Positions 43,147 through 53,700 of a DNA stretch of 64,000 nucleotides are shown here, one piece after another. The notes below the pieces were generated by a model. The model ran no database searches. It had not been told where the DNA came from and was given only the letters and a program-made list of their open reading frames with translations. Numbering within the stretch: the stretch's first letter is position 1; each line of letters begins with the position of its first letter. The translations under genes and the position numbers were made by a program. The stretch is from Alcanivorax sp. 24. GTDB lineage: Bacteria > Pseudomonadota > Gammaproteobacteria > Pseudomonadales > Alcanivoracaceae. Where the stretch lies: positions 1 to 64,000 of the forward strand of contig NZ_SNUA01000018.1 in assembly GCF_004360225.1 (NCBI RefSeq). Direction: 5' to 3'.

Positions 43147-44556
43147 ATGTCACGTTTAAAAACGATCAGCCTGTTGCTGTTGGTGGCCGTGCTCGGCCTC
43201 GGCGGCTTGTACGGCTGTAAATCCAGTGGTGGCAGCAGCGGTGGTGGTGACCCCACCCCCAACGTCCAGGACGACGATAACGACGGTATCCCCAACAATG
43301 AGGATAACTGTCCGCAAATGCCCAACAATGATCAGCGTGATGAGGACGGCGATGGCATCGGTGACGTCTGTGATGACGATATCGATGGCGACGAAGTGGA
43401 CAATGATGACGACAACTGTCCATGGGTGCCGAACGAAGATCAGTTGGACTCCGACGATGACGGTATCGGTGACGCGTGCGATGCCAACAACGATGACGAC
43501 GGTGACGGCTTCGACGACGGCGAGGATAACTGCCCGAATACGCCCAACCCGACCCAGTCGGACATCGATAACGATGGTATCGGCGACGCCTGTGATGACG
43601 ACATCGACGGTGACGGCATCCCCAATGGGGAGGACAACTGCCCCTACGTGGCCAACCACGATCAGCTGGACACCGATGGTGACGGCGTAGGCGATGCCTG
43701 CACCGGTGACAAGGACGGTGACGATGTGCCCGACGAGCAGGACAACTGCCCGATCGTGCCCAACACCGACCAGGCGGATCTTGACCAGGACGGTATCGGC
43801 GATGTCTGTGATGACGACCGCGACGGTGACGGCGTGGAAAACGGTCATGACGACTGCCCGGACGTAGCCGGTCCCGCCAGCAACAACGGCTGCCCGGTGG
43901 ATGATCCCACCGACACCGATGGTGACGGCATCCCCGATGACCAGGACAACTGTCCCACCATTCCCAACGCGGATCAGGCCGACAGTGACGGTGATGGCAT
44001 CGGCGACGTGTGTGACGACGCTGGGTTCACCTGTAACGATGTCAGTAACTATCAGCCGCTGCTGGCCAGCGACGGGTTCCTGGCGGACGGTTCCGCCGTG
44101 GGCATTTGCATCAGCTGCGGTATCTCCGACGCGGGCAATATGATCGATGGTCAGGACAACTCCTTCGCCACTTTGAATGTGACGGCGGCTTTGATTTACG
44201 GTGGTGCTGATGCATTGGTTTACGACGGTCCCGTGATCTCCGGGGTTAATCGTGCCGGCTTCGTGGTTTCCAAGCCCAATTCACCCCTGCTTAACCTGAG
44301 CCTGCTCGGCAACTTCGTCACCCTGACGTTCTTTAATAACGACACGGAAGTGGCGGAAACCACCGCGGATGGTGGCCTGCTTGGTCTGGAACTGTTGGGC
44401 TTCGGCACCGGTGATGGCAGCCAGCGTTTCCTGTCCACGCAGTTGGATCCGTCCCTGGAGTTCAACCGCGTTCGACTGCGCTACGCGGGTTTGCTCAACG
44501 TCAATGATTCCTTGAGGATTCACCGTGTTTGTGCCGGTACCGACCCGGCGCTCTGA
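43147..44556 (+). CDS. Thrombospondin type 3 repeat lipoprotein
   Basis: 469 aa with a lipoprotein signal ([15 protein letters not shown], Cys near residue 25). Residues about 40-295 hold seven TSP3 calcium-binding units of the form DxDxDGIPNxxDNCP.xPNxDQxDxDxDGIGDxCD, extremely rich in Asp. The last ~170 residues form a separate domain ([21 protein letters not shown] ... [24 protein letters not shown]) with no family I recognise, resembling a beta-sandwich. It lies 19 bp after the OmpA gene with GAGGAGG upstream, so the two are cotranscribed and share TSP3 chemistry. Likely a surface-exposed, calcium-rigidified stalk or adhesin. Confidence 0.9.
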   Translation: MSRLKTISLLLLVAVLGLGGLYGCKSSGGSSGGGDPTPNVQDDDNDGIPNNEDNCPQMPNNDQRDEDGDGIGDVCDDDIDGDEVDNDDDNCPWVPNEDQLDSDDDGIGDACDANNDDDGDGFDDGEDNCPNTPNPTQSDIDNDGIGDACDDDIDGDGIPNGEDNCPYVANHDQLDTDGDGVGDACTGDKDGDDVPDEQDNCPIVPNTDQADLDQDGIGDVCDDDRDGDGVENGHDDCPDVAGPASNNGCPVDDPTDTDGDGIPDDQDNCPTIPNADQADSDGDGIGDVCDDAGFTCNDVSNYQPLLASDGFLADGSAVGICISCGISDAGNMIDGQDNSFATLNVTAALIYGGADALVYDGPVISGVNRAGFVVSKPNSPLLNLSLLGNFVTLTFFNNDTEVAETTADGGLLGLELLGFGTGDGSQRFLSTQLDPSLEFNRVRLRYAGLLNVNDSLRIHRVCAGTDPAL

Positions 44557-44587
44557 TCCATAACTTTCTCCTTTCAGGCGAACTGAT

Positions 44588-44613
44588 GGGGCGCGAAAGC
44601 GCCCCTTTTTTTT
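44588..44613 (+). terminator. Strong rho-independent terminator of the ompA-TSP3 operon
   Basis: GGGGCGC, loop GAAA, GCGCCCC, then eight T (44588-44613). Stem and T tract are perfect; it starts 31 bp after the TSP3 stop codon. Confidence 0.95.
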
Positions 44614-44694
44614 GTTCATCGCGGTTTAGCGGGACAGGGTCGCTCCGGCGGGGGCTCCCGTATTACTCGGTTATCTCGAAGACATTCATTCAGA

Positions 44695-45360
44695 GGGGGC
44701 TACAGCGCCGCTGTGGGAAGCGGCCCGGGCGGCGCTCCGCTTGGCCGCGAATGCCCTGGGCCGGTGGCGATTCGCTTGCAAGCAAGCTTCCCACAGCGGC
44801 TTCGTGGCATGATCCGTGGGAGCCCAGCTTGCTGGCGAATTCCGGCTCTCTGGTGTTGGGATATTCGCTTGCCAGCAAGCTTCCCACAGCGGTTTCGTGG
44901 CGGATCCGTGGGAGACCAGCTTGCTGGCGAATTCCGGCTCTCTGGTGTTGGGATATTCGCTTGCCAGCAAGCTTCCCACAGCGGCTTCGTGGCGGATCCG
45001 TGGGAGACCAGCTTGCTGGCGAATTCCGGCCCTTTGGTGTTGGGATATTCGCTTGCAAGCAAGCTTCCCACAGCGGCTTCGTGGCGGATCCGTGGGAGAC
45101 CAGCTTGCTGGCGAATTCCGGCTCTCTGGTGTTGGGATATTCGCTTGCCAGCAAGCTTCCCACAGCGGTTTCGTGGCGGATCCGTGGGAGACCAGCTTGC
45201 TGGCGAATTCCGGCCCTCCGGTGTTGGGATATTCGCTTGCAAGCAAGCTTCCCACAGCGGCTTCGTGGCGGATCCGTGGGAGCCCAGCTTGCTGGCGAAT
45301 GCGGTCTCTGGTGTGAGGGATTCGCTTGCCGACACGCTCCCACAGCGGCTTCGTGGTTCT
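44695..45360. repeat. Tandem REP-like array, exact 92-bp period
   Basis: Units start with atattcgcttgc at 44861, 44953, 45045, 45137 and 45229, exactly 92 bp apart, with degenerate flanking units on both sides. Each unit contains two opposed REP pieces (ttcgcttgccagcaagcttcccacag and gtgggagaccagcttgctggcgaat). Units alternate cag/aag in the stem and ctctctg/ccctttg/ccctccg in the spacer. Open frames crossing it in several registers are artefacts of the period. It fills the gap between the TSP3 gene and the MltF-like gene. Confidence 0.95.
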
Positions 45361-45515
45361 GCCTGTTGGGAGGGACGCCGCTTTTCCGAAAAAAAAGTAA
45401 AATGCCCGCTGAATTCCCGCTCATGATGTGATCCGGATACTGGTATCGGCGATACTGGCTCACCTAACAATGGCCTGATGTTTTTGGGTTACGGCAACGG
45501 TGGTGGGAGAGCGGG

Positions 45516-47585
45516 ATGCACCGAGCAGGGCGCGTGTGGTTTTGGCTGTGGCTTTGTTTGTTGGGGCTGACGGCTTGTTCTGATTCGGTGGAGGGGCCCT
45601 TCCGCAATTACACCGAAACCGGCGATCTGGCGGACATTCAAGAGCACGGTGTGTTGCGGCTGCTGGCGCCGCGTTTCGATGCCGAGGAGGAGTTTGTCTG
45701 GGAGGGGGTGCCCACCAGCGAATACCGCCTTGAAGCGGAAGCCCTGGCTGAATCATTGGGGCTTAAGCCGCGCTGGGTGTACGCGGATGATTACGCCGAA
45801 TTGTCGGTGATGCTCAACGCCGGGCAGGCGGATCTCATTGTCACCCATTACAGCCGTACCGACCAGCGCCGTGAGCGGTTGTCGTTCTGCACGCCTCTGG
45901 CCGTGGTGCGGGAAGTGCTGGTGCTGCCAGCGGATCGGGTGGGTATGTCGGTGGCGGACCTGGGGCCGCTCATTATTGCCGCGCCACGCGGTACTGCTTA
46001 TCTGGAAACCGCTCAGAATCTGGCCCGCCGCCATGACAATATTGAAGTGGACTGGGTCAGCGGAGCGCTGTCCGAAGATGAGCTGCTGCGAGGCATAACG
46101 CGGGGACAGTACGACGCGGTGATCATGGACGAGCCTTTGTTCAACGCCTTGTCCATCGACTACCCCGAGCTGCGTTCCGGGCCGGTGGTACAGCCGCGAA
46201 GGGCGATTGCCTGGGCGGTACGCAAAGGCAACCCGGACCTGCGTGAAGCGGTGAACCGCTACATTGTCGCCCATCGTATCAAAGCGTCCGAGCAGGAACC
46301 GGAACAGCGTGATTGGCCTGCTATCCTTAACAGCGGGGTGTTGCGGGTGATCACCTCCAACAACCCGGCCAGTTACTTCATGTGGCGCGGTGAGTTGATG
46401 GGGTTCGACTACGATCTGATTCGTGATTTTGCCCAGCGTTATGATCTGCGGCTGAGCATGGTGGTGCGCGACGGCCCGGAGCAAATGCTGGCTGCCTTGG
46501 AAAACGGAGAAGGGGATGTGATCGCCGCTTCCATGACGGTCACGCCGGCGCGGCGCGGCAAAGGGTGGCATTACTCCCAACCCTACCTGGAAGTACATGA
46601 ACAAATTATCGGGCCGGCCTCGGCGCCGCCTTTCAAGGATCTGTCGGAGCTAGCCGGGCGAACCGTGACGGTGGCCGCCGGCAGCGCTTTCTTGGAGACC
46701 CTGCGTGCGTTGCAGAACGACGGTATCGGGGTGGAAATTGAAGTACGCCAGAATGTTTCTTCGGAAATTCTGATGGACCGGGTGGCGAAAGGGGAGCTGG
46801 ATCTGACCATCGCCGACAGTCACCTGGTGTCCATGGAGAAGGGCTACCGGGATGACCTGAACGTGCTCTGGACCCTGCGCCAACCCCGGCGGATTGCCTG
46901 GGGTTTGCGGGAACGCCAACCGCAACTGCGCCATCAGCTGAACGACTATATTAAACGCGTGCGCGAGGGCCGGTTCTATCGCACCACCTTTGAGCGGTAC
47001 TTCCAGGGACAACCCACGCCGTCTTCCCTCACCGCTGAAAGAGTGGAACCGGGAAAACCGATCTCGGCCTATGACGATCTGGTGCGCGAACAAGCACTCA
47101 AGCACGGTTTCGACTGGTTAATGGTCACCGCCCAGATGTACCAGGAAAGCCATTTTGATCCGGAAGTCCGTTCGTTTTCCGGCGCCGAAGGATTGATGCA
47201 GGTGATGCCGTTGACCGCGCGTCAACTGGGTTACGAAAATCTGGCCGATCCGGTTCAAGGCATTGGCGCCGGTGTCGCTTATCTGAACTGGCTGGAGGGC
47301 CGTTTCCCGGCCCATCTGGATCTGGCGGAAAAAACCTATTTTGGACTGGCTGCCTACAACGCCGGGTACGGCCATGTGGAAGACGCGCGCCGGCTGGCGC
47401 AACGACTTGGCAAGGATCCTGACCGCTGGTTTGGCAATGTGGAGGAGGCCATGGCGCTGCTGTCCCACCCGCGCTATGCCCGTCAGGCCCGCTACGGCTA
47501 TGTGAGGGGGCAGGAAACCGTGCAATACGTACGCGACATCCGCGCCCGCTACCTGGGGTATTTGAGCGCAACAGAAAAGCAGTGA
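45516..47585 (+). CDS. MltF-like membrane-bound lytic transglycosylase with two binding-protein domains
   Basis: 689 aa. Lipoprotein signal (LWLCLLGLTACSDS, lipobox LTAC), then two extracellular solute-binding family 3 modules in tandem (about 40-260 and 270-500; GVLRLLAPRFDAEEE and GVLRVITSNNPASYFMWRGELMGFDYDLIRDFA). The SLT transglycosylase domain follows (about 520-660) with catalytic Glu544 in YQESHFDP and GLMQVMPLTARQLG, AAYNAGYGHVEDARRL. MltF of E. coli has only one binding module. It cleaves peptidoglycan and may be allosterically controlled by muropeptides. A palindromic module follows its stop. Confidence 0.93.
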   Translation: MHRAGRVWFWLWLCLLGLTACSDSVEGPFRNYTETGDLADIQEHGVLRLLAPRFDAEEEFVWEGVPTSEYRLEAEALAESLGLKPRWVYADDYAELSVMLNAGQADLIVTHYSRTDQRRERLSFCTPLAVVREVLVLPADRVGMSVADLGPLIIAAPRGTAYLETAQNLARRHDNIEVDWVSGALSEDELLRGITRGQYDAVIMDEPLFNALSIDYPELRSGPVVQPRRAIAWAVRKGNPDLREAVNRYIVAHRIKASEQEPEQRDWPAILNSGVLRVITSNNPASYFMWRGELMGFDYDLIRDFAQRYDLRLSMVVRDGPEQMLAALENGEGDVIAASMTVTPARRGKGWHYSQPYLEVHEQIIGPASAPPFKDLSELAGRTVTVAAGSAFLETLRALQNDGIGVEIEVRQNVSSEILMDRVAKGELDLTIADSHLVSMEKGYRDDLNVLWTLRQPRRIAWGLRERQPQLRHQLNDYIKRVREGRFYRTTFERYFQGQPTPSSLTAERVEPGKPISAYDDLVREQALKHGFDWLMVTAQMYQESHFDPEVRSFSGAEGLMQVMPLTARQLGYENLADPVQGIGAGVAYLNWLEGRFPAHLDLAEKTYFGLAAYNAGYGHVEDARRLAQRLGKDPDRWFGNVEEAMALLSHPRYARQARYGYVRGQETVQYVRDIRARYLGYLSATEKQ

Positions 47586-47589
47586 GGCG

Positions 47590-47796
47590 GAGTTGACAGT
47601 TGATAGTGGACAGTTGACAGCGCAAGAACTAAACAATCTGTTCTTTAGCCGCTGCGGGAGCCAGCTTGCTGGCGAATATTGCTAAACGTCTCAGTGACAT
47701 CATTCGCCAGCAAGCTGGCTCCCGCAGCGGCTAAAGATCGGGCCTTTTTGTCTTTTTCTTTCTCGCTGTCAACTGTCCACTATCAACTGTCAACTC
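47590..47796. repeat. Nested palindrome: heptamer arrays outside, REP arms inside
   Basis: Outer arms 47590-47622 and 47764-47796 are perfect 33-nt complements, each made of four heptamers (AGTTGAC, AGTTGAT, AGTGGAC, AGTTGAC). Inner arms 47644-47677 and 47702-47735 are perfect 34-nt complements of REP type (TTTAGCCGCTGCGGGAGCC...). It fills the space between two convergent genes, so it could act as a bidirectional terminator. Confidence 0.95.
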
Positions 47797-47799
47797 CAT

Positions 47800-48708
47800 T
47801 CACAGATTGGCCAGCCACTGCAGCAGAGTCTGCCGCACTTCCGGGGCGCAGTAGTCGTTGAGGATCTCGTGGCGGCCGGTGGGGCAGTCGAGCCGTTCCA
47901 GGTGCTGATGGCGGCGTTTCAGGATGTGTTCCAGGCGGTCCATGCCTTTGCCCTTGTTGCTCATCGGGTCCTGACGGCCGCCCAGCAGTAGTATTGGTAG
48001 CAGAGAGGGCAGGCGCGCCAGTTGCTCGCCGGATTGGATTTGCGCCAGCGCCGAGATCAGTGCCAGCCAGGTGCTGGTGGTGCACTCAAAGCCACAGGCG
48101 GGATCGGCGATGTAGGCGTCCACCTGATCCTGGTCGGAGCTGAGCCAGTCGAAATCGGTGCGGGCGTCGGCGATGCTGGCGGCCCAGGTCTGGAAGGTCA
48201 TCTTGTGCACCAGGGGACTGTGGCCACGAACGCCATGGCGGCGGCGCTGCCAGCCCATCAATAGCGTCATGGCACGGTAAAACCACGGGGAATGGCTGTC
48301 ACTGCCGCACAACACCAGGCCTCCCAGTTGCTCCGGGGCCTGTTCGGCGGCGGCCAGGGCCAGGAATGAGCCCATGCTGTGGCCCCCCAGCACCAGCGGT
48401 CCCCGCTCCGGCTTCACCTGCGCCATTACCCGCAGGACATCGTCGATGACCTTGTCCCAGCCGTCCTCGTCGGCGAAGTGTCCCTGGGGGGCGTCGTCGT
48501 CGATACTGGTGCCGTGACCACGATGATCCGGGCAATACAAATTCCAGCCATGCTCATTCAGGGTCTCCCCCAGAGCGCCGTAGCGGCCACCGTGTTCCGC
48601 CATGCCGTGCAGCCAGACCAGTGTGCCGACGGCGTCCTGCGCCGGCCAGTGATGCACCCCGATAACGTGGTTATCGGCGGCGGTGATGGACAGCTGCTGT
48701 TTGGACAT
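47800..48708 (-). CDS. Alpha/beta hydrolase, lysophospholipase/monoacylglycerol lipase type
   Basis: 302 aa from ATG 48708 (AAAGGGGGTCGCC upstream). VWLHGMAEHGGRYGALGETL, CPDHRGHGTS and the nucleophile elbow GGHSMGSFLAL define the serine hydrolase_4/monoglyceride lipase group. Acid in LLGGRQDPMSN, histidine in PTGRHEILND. No signal peptide. It is divergent from the M61 peptidase gene and convergent with the MltF-like gene. Probable substrate: monoacylglycerols or lysophospholipids. Confidence 0.92.
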   Translation of the reverse strand: MSKQQLSITAADNHVIGVHHWPAQDAVGTLVWLHGMAEHGGRYGALGETLNEHGWNLYCPDHRGHGTSIDDDAPQGHFADEDGWDKVIDDVLRVMAQVKPERGPLVLGGHSMGSFLALAAAEQAPEQLGGLVLCGSDSHSPWFYRAMTLLMGWQRRRHGVRGHSPLVHKMTFQTWAASIADARTDFDWLSSDQDQVDAYIADPACGFECTTSTWLALISALAQIQSGEQLARLPSLLPILLLGGRQDPMSNKGKGMDRLEHILKRRHQHLERLDCPTGRHEILNDYCAPEVRQTLLQWLANL

Positions 48709-48820
48709 GGCGACCCCCTTTGTGAGTGGCACGAACATGCGGCATCCCTTTGGTTTCGTCAAGACGGGGCTGTATCATGGGGTTTTCCCGCCGTCCTTGT
48801 TTCGCTATTCGGGAGCAACC

Positions 48821-50614
48821 TTGATTCGCTATCAGATTTGTCCGGTCCATCCGCAGGCCCATATTTTTGAAATCACCCTGACCGTGGACCGGCCGACGCC
48901 GGAAGGCCAGGCCCTGACCATGCCATCGTGGATTCCCGGCAGTTACATGATCCGCGATTTCGCCCGGCACCTGGTGTCGCTGGACGCCCGGGCCGGAGAC
49001 CGGCCGTTGGCGGTGGCCAAGATCGACAAGCAGACCTGGCAATTGCCGCCGGTGGACGGTCCGGTGACCGTGACCTACCGGGTCTACGCCTGGGATCTGT
49101 CGGTGCGCGGCGCCCATCTGGACACCACCCATGGCTACTTCAACGGTCCTTGCGTGTTCCTGGCGGCCATGGGGCACGAGGATCAACCCTGCGAAGTGAC
49201 CATCCAGGCGCCGGCGGGAGCGGAGTTCGCCACCTGGCGCCTGGCCACGGGCATGCCGCGGCTGTCCGGCGCGGAACTGGACTTCGGTGTCTTCAAGGCG
49301 GACAACTACGACGCGCTGATCGACTATCCGGTGGAGATGGGGCACTTTGAGCACGCCCGCTTCGAGGCCCGCGGCGTGCCCCATGATGTGGTGCTCACCG
49401 GCCGTTTCCGCGTTGATCTGGAGCGTCTGTGCCGGGACCTGAAGCCGATCTGCGAGCATCATATCAGGCTGTTCGGTGAACCGGCGCCGGTGGACCGGTA
49501 TCTGTTCATGACCCTGGTGACCGATGGGTATGGTGGTCTTGAACACCGCAACTCCACCAGTCTGATGAGTCCCCGTGGTGATTTGCCGCTGCCCACCGAC
49601 GGACCCCGCCAGGTGCGCGACGGTTATCGCAGCTACCTGGGATTGTGCAGCCACGAATACTTCCACACCTGGAACATCAAGCGGATCAAACCGGAGGCGT
49701 TCACGCCTTTTGATCTGAGCCAGGAGGTTCATACCGAACTGCTGTGGGCGTTCGAGGGCATCACCAGCTACTACGATGATTTGGCTCTGGCGCGCACCGG
49801 GCTGATTTCGCCGGACAGCTATCTGGAACTGGTCGGCCAGACCCTGACCCGGGTACAGCGCGGACAAGGGCGGCTCAAGCAGACCGTGACCGAGTCCAGT
49901 TTCGATGCGTGGACACGCTTCTATAAGCAGGACGAGAACGCGCCCAACGCCATCGTCAGTTATTACGCCAAGGGCTCGTTGGTGGCTCTGGCGCTGGATC
50001 TCACCCTGCGCGAGCGTAGCGATGAGCAGGTGACGCTGGATGATTTGATGCGGCTGCTGTGGCAACGCTACGGCGAGGACAGCGGCGGCGTGCCGGAGCG
50101 GGGCATTCAGGCCCTGGCCGAGGAACTGTTGGGTGAAAGGCTGGATGAGTTCTTCCAACTGGCGCTGTACAGCACCGAGGATCTGCCGTTGGCCCCGCTG
50201 CTGGCCGCGCGCGGGGTGGTGTTGCATTGGCGCCCCGCCAGTGGTCATGGCGACAACGGCGGCAAGCCGGCCAAAGGCCCGGTGCCCGTGCATCTTGGCC
50301 TGCGCGCCAGCACCGATCCGCTCGGCGCGCGGGTGCAGGTGGTGTACGAACAGGGCGCGGCGATGGCCGCCGGGCTTTCCGCCGGCGACGTGATCATTGC
50401 CGTGGACGGCATCAAAACCGACGCTGCCGGACTGGACAGTCGTTTGCAGGGCTACCAGGAAGGCGAGGTCGTGGAGGTTCACGTATTCCGCCGCGACGAG
50501 CTGCTGCGTTTTCGTGTCACCCTGGCCCCATCGGAAGCCTCCACCGCTTACCTGACCCTGGCCCAGGGCGGGCTCACCGACAAGGGCAGGGCGTGGCTGC
50601 TGAATAGCAGTTGA
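48821..50614 (+). CDS. M61 family glycyl-aminopeptidase-like metalloprotease with PDZ domain
   Basis: 597 aa if TTG 48821 is used (GGGAGCAACC just before it); ATG 48737 would extend into the divergent hydrolase promoter. Beta-rich N-terminal domain (about 1-165), catalytic domain with the zinc motif HEYFHTWN (His278, Glu279, His282) and the downstream glutamate in WAFEGITSYYDDL, then a PDZ domain (about 485-570; GARVQVVYEQGAAMAAGLSAGDVIIAVDG). No signal peptide, so probably cytoplasmic. The stop codon lies inside the first heptamer of the repeat at 50609. Confidence 0.9.
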   Translation: MIRYQICPVHPQAHIFEITLTVDRPTPEGQALTMPSWIPGSYMIRDFARHLVSLDARAGDRPLAVAKIDKQTWQLPPVDGPVTVTYRVYAWDLSVRGAHLDTTHGYFNGPCVFLAAMGHEDQPCEVTIQAPAGAEFATWRLATGMPRLSGAELDFGVFKADNYDALIDYPVEMGHFEHARFEARGVPHDVVLTGRFRVDLERLCRDLKPICEHHIRLFGEPAPVDRYLFMTLVTDGYGGLEHRNSTSLMSPRGDLPLPTDGPRQVRDGYRSYLGLCSHEYFHTWNIKRIKPEAFTPFDLSQEVHTELLWAFEGITSYYDDLALARTGLISPDSYLELVGQTLTRVQRGQGRLKQTVTESSFDAWTRFYKQDENAPNAIVSYYAKGSLVALALDLTLRERSDEQVTLDDLMRLLWQRYGEDSGGVPERGIQALAEELLGERLDEFFQLALYSTEDLPLAPLLAARGVVLHWRPASGHGDNGGKPAKGPVPVHLGLRASTDPLGARVQVVYEQGAAMAAGLSAGDVIIAVDGIKTDAAGLDSRLQGYQEGEVVEVHVFRRDELLRFRVTLAPSEASTAYLTLAQGGLTDKGRAWLLNSS

Positions 50615-50689
50615 CAGTTGATAGTTGACAGTTGACAGCGGAAAAAAGGTCATCTTTAGCCGCTGTGGGAAGCTGGCTTGCCAGCGAAT
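50609..50689. repeat. Heptamer array plus single REP
   Basis: Four heptamers AGTTGAC, AGTTGAT, AGTTGAC, AGTTGAC (50609-50636), then AGCG, a short spacer and one REP arm (50655-50689, TTTAGCCGCTGTGGGAAGC...). Same order of parts as each half of the module at 47590-47796. Confidence 0.92.
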
Positions 50690-50728
50690 GGGCGTGTCAG
50701 CGTGCCCGTCCTCGACCGTGAGACACCG

Positions 50729-50757
50729 GCGGTCCTTTTCATACCGAAAAGGACCGC
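50729..50757 (+). promoter_or_regulatory. Hairpin in the hrpA leader
   Basis: GCGGTCCTTTTC (50729-50740), loop ATACC, GAAAAGGACCGC (50746-50757): a perfect 12-bp stem ending 24 bp before the hrpA start. No T tract follows, so it is not a typical terminator; it may protect or regulate the mRNA 5' end. Confidence 0.55.
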
Positions 50758-50781
50758 GATCTCTCTCCGAATTCGTGAGTT

Positions 50782-53700
50782 ATGACTGACCTTTCCCTGA
50801 AGGATTTACAGCGTCGTCTTGATGAAGCGCGCGGCGCCGATCGCGGCCGCTTGCGCAAGCGCCTGGAAGGCTTGCGCCGCCGTCCCAATGAAGCGGTGCG
50901 GACCAAGGTGGCGTTGGCGATCGAGGCTTCGGTGGCGGATCGTCAACGGCGCGCCTCGTTGGTGTCCGAACTACGCTGGCCGGACCTGCCGGTGGTGCAT
51001 CACCGTGAGGAACTGGCCGAGGCGATTCGCGATCATCAGGTGGTGGTGGTGGCCGGCGAAACCGGTTCCGGCAAAACCACCCAATTGCCAAAAATCTGTC
51101 TGCAGCTGGGGCGGGGGGTGGACGGCTACATCGGCCATACCCAGCCCCGCCGCCTGGCGGCCCGCTCCGTGGCCGCGCGTTTGGCCGAGGAGCTCGATAC
51201 CCGGGTAGGCGGACTGGTCGGCTACAAGGTCCGGTTCGCCGAACAAGTCGGCGCGGACAGTCTGATCAAACTGATGACCGACGGCATGTTGCTCAGCGAG
51301 ATCCAGCATGACCGCCAGTTGCGCCAATATGACACCCTGATCATCGACGAGGCTCATGAGCGCAGCCTCAATATCGATTTCCTGCTCGGCTACCTCAAAC
51401 AATTGTTGCCGCGCCGCCCGGATCTGAAGGTGATCATCACCTCGGCCACCATCGACCATCGCCGTTTCGCTGATCATTTTAACGGCGCGCCGGTGTTCGA
51501 GGTGTCCGGCCGCACCTATCCCGTGGATATTCGATACTGCCCGCCGGAAGGAGAGCGGGAACTGGGCTGGCAGGTGGAGGAGGTGCTACGGCGGATCGAT
51601 AGCGAGGAGCGCCGTGACGGCCGCCCGGTGGCCCGTGACGTGCTGGTGTTCCTCAGCGGTGAGCGGGAAATCCGCGATGTACACCATCATCTCAAACGCT
51701 GCGATTTCCGTGATACCGAGTTATTGCCGTTGTACGCCCGGCTCAGCGCCGCCGAGCAGCAACGGGTATTCTCCCCGCACCGTGGCCGCCGGATCGTGCT
51801 GAGCACTAATGTGGCGGAAACCTCGCTGACGGTACCGGGCATCCGCTACGTGATTGACGCCGGCACCGCCCGTATCAGCCGCTACAGCGTTCACTCCAAG
51901 GTTCAGCGGCTGCCGGTGGAACCGGTATCCCAGGCCAGCGCCGACCAGCGTTCCGGACGCAGCGGCCGGATCATGCCGGGGATTGCCTACCGTTTGTACA
52001 GCGAGGACGACTTCATCAACCGTCCGGCGTTCACCGATCCGGAAATCCAGCGTACCAACCTGGCGGCGGTGATCCTGCGGATGGCGGACCTGGGGCTGGG
52101 CCGGGTGGAGGATTTCCCGTTCATGGAGCCGCCGGATGGCCGTTTCATCCGGGACGGTTATCGCCTGTTGGAAGAACTGGGCGCGTTGGACGGCGAGCGC
52201 CGGCCCACCGCCCTGGGCAAACAGTTGGCCCGGTTTCCACTGGACCCGACGCTGGCGCGCATGCTGGTGGCGGCAGCGGAGAAAAAGGCGCTGCGCGAGG
52301 TGCTGCCGATCGTCGCCGCGCTGGCGGTGCAGGATCCGCGCGAGCGTCCACGCGAAAAACAACAACAGGCGGATCAGGCTCACCAGCCGTTCCAGGACAA
52401 GGAATCGGATTTCCTCTGGTTCTGGAACCTCTGGCAATGGGCGGAACAGCAGCGAGAGGAACTCAGTCGCGGCCAGTTCGAGAAACTGCTCAAAAAGACT
52501 TTTCTGGCGCCGTCACGGATGCGCGAATGGCGGGACACGCACCGTCAATTGCTGCTGCTGGCGAAGCAGGAAGGCTGGGTGCTCAACGACAGCCCGGCCG
52601 AGCATGAGGCTATCCACCGCTCGCTGCTCAGCGGCTTGCTGGGCAACGTGATGATGCGAGGCGAGGAGGGCGAGTGGCTCTCCACCCGCAATCGCAAACC
52701 GCTGATCTGGCCGGGGTCGGCGCTGAGTAAATCCGCTGGCAAGAAGAACGGAGCGCGCTGGCTGATGGCGGCGGAGCAGGTGGAAACCAGCCGCTTGTTC
52801 GCCCGTTGCGTGGCCAGGGTGGAACCGGGCTGGATCGAGGCGGAAGCCGCCCATCTGGTGAAACGTCAGTATTATGAGCCGCACTGGTCGAAACGGCGCG
52901 GCTGTGTGATGGCGCGGGAGCAGGTCAATCTGTTTGGCTTGATCCTGGCGTCCGGACGGCGGGTGCATTACGGCCCGATGGAGCCGGAGCTGGCGCGGGA
53001 ACTGATGATCCGTGAAGGGCTGGTGGCGGGGCAGCTCAGTCGTGAACCGGCCTTCGTCAAGGCCAACCGGGAACGGTTGGAAACGCTGGAGGAGATGGAG
53101 CACAAGCTGCGCCGGCGTGACATTCTCGCCGACGAGCAGACCCGCTTCGAGTTCTATGACCAGCGGTTGCCGGCATCGCTGTATACCCTCACTCACCTGG
53201 AGACCTGGTACCGCAAGCACGCTTCGGAAGCGGAACGTCAGGCTCTGATCATGGACGACGACGTGCTGCTCTCACGCACACCGCAATGGCAGCGTGACGC
53301 TTTCCCCGATGAACTGACGGTGGACGCCATGCGCCTGCCGTTGGAATACAGTTTCGACCCCACCGGGCAGCGCGATGGCGTGACCTTGGTGGTGCCGCTG
53401 GCGGTATTGAACCAGATTCCGGAAGAACGGTTGGCCTGGCTGGTACCGGGATTGTTGCGGGAAAAACTGGAGGCGCTGTTGCGTGGCCTGCCCAAGTCGC
53501 GCCGCCGGCATTTCGTGCCAGTGCCGGATTACGTCAATGCGCTGATGGAAGCGTTGACACCGGATCAGCCGTTGCTGCCGGCGATGACCCGGGAATTGCA
53601 ACGCATGGCCGGCGTGAGGGTGGAGCAGGAGGAATGGCGCGAGGATCAGTTGCCGGATTACCTGCGCATGAATTTGCGTGTGATGGACCGCGATGACGTG

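Noticed and set aside
43156-43848. 230-codon minus-strand frame, hydrophobic and valine-rich
   Set aside because: It is the complement of Asp-rich TSP3 repeats (GAC/GAT read as GTC/ATC), giving a false membrane-protein look.
44695-45360. Possible CRISPR array
   Set aside because: The periodic part is the whole 92-bp unit with nearly identical spacers and internal palindromes, and no cas gene is present. This is a REP array.
44686-45463. Long frames (about 170-300 codons) through the 92-bp array
   Set aside because: Same reason: periodic translation of REP units on both strands. Not protein-coding.
48671-50653. 660-codon minus-strand frame opposite the M61 peptidase
   Set aside because: The M61 gene shows an intact HEYFH zinc motif and PDZ domain; the antisense frame has none.
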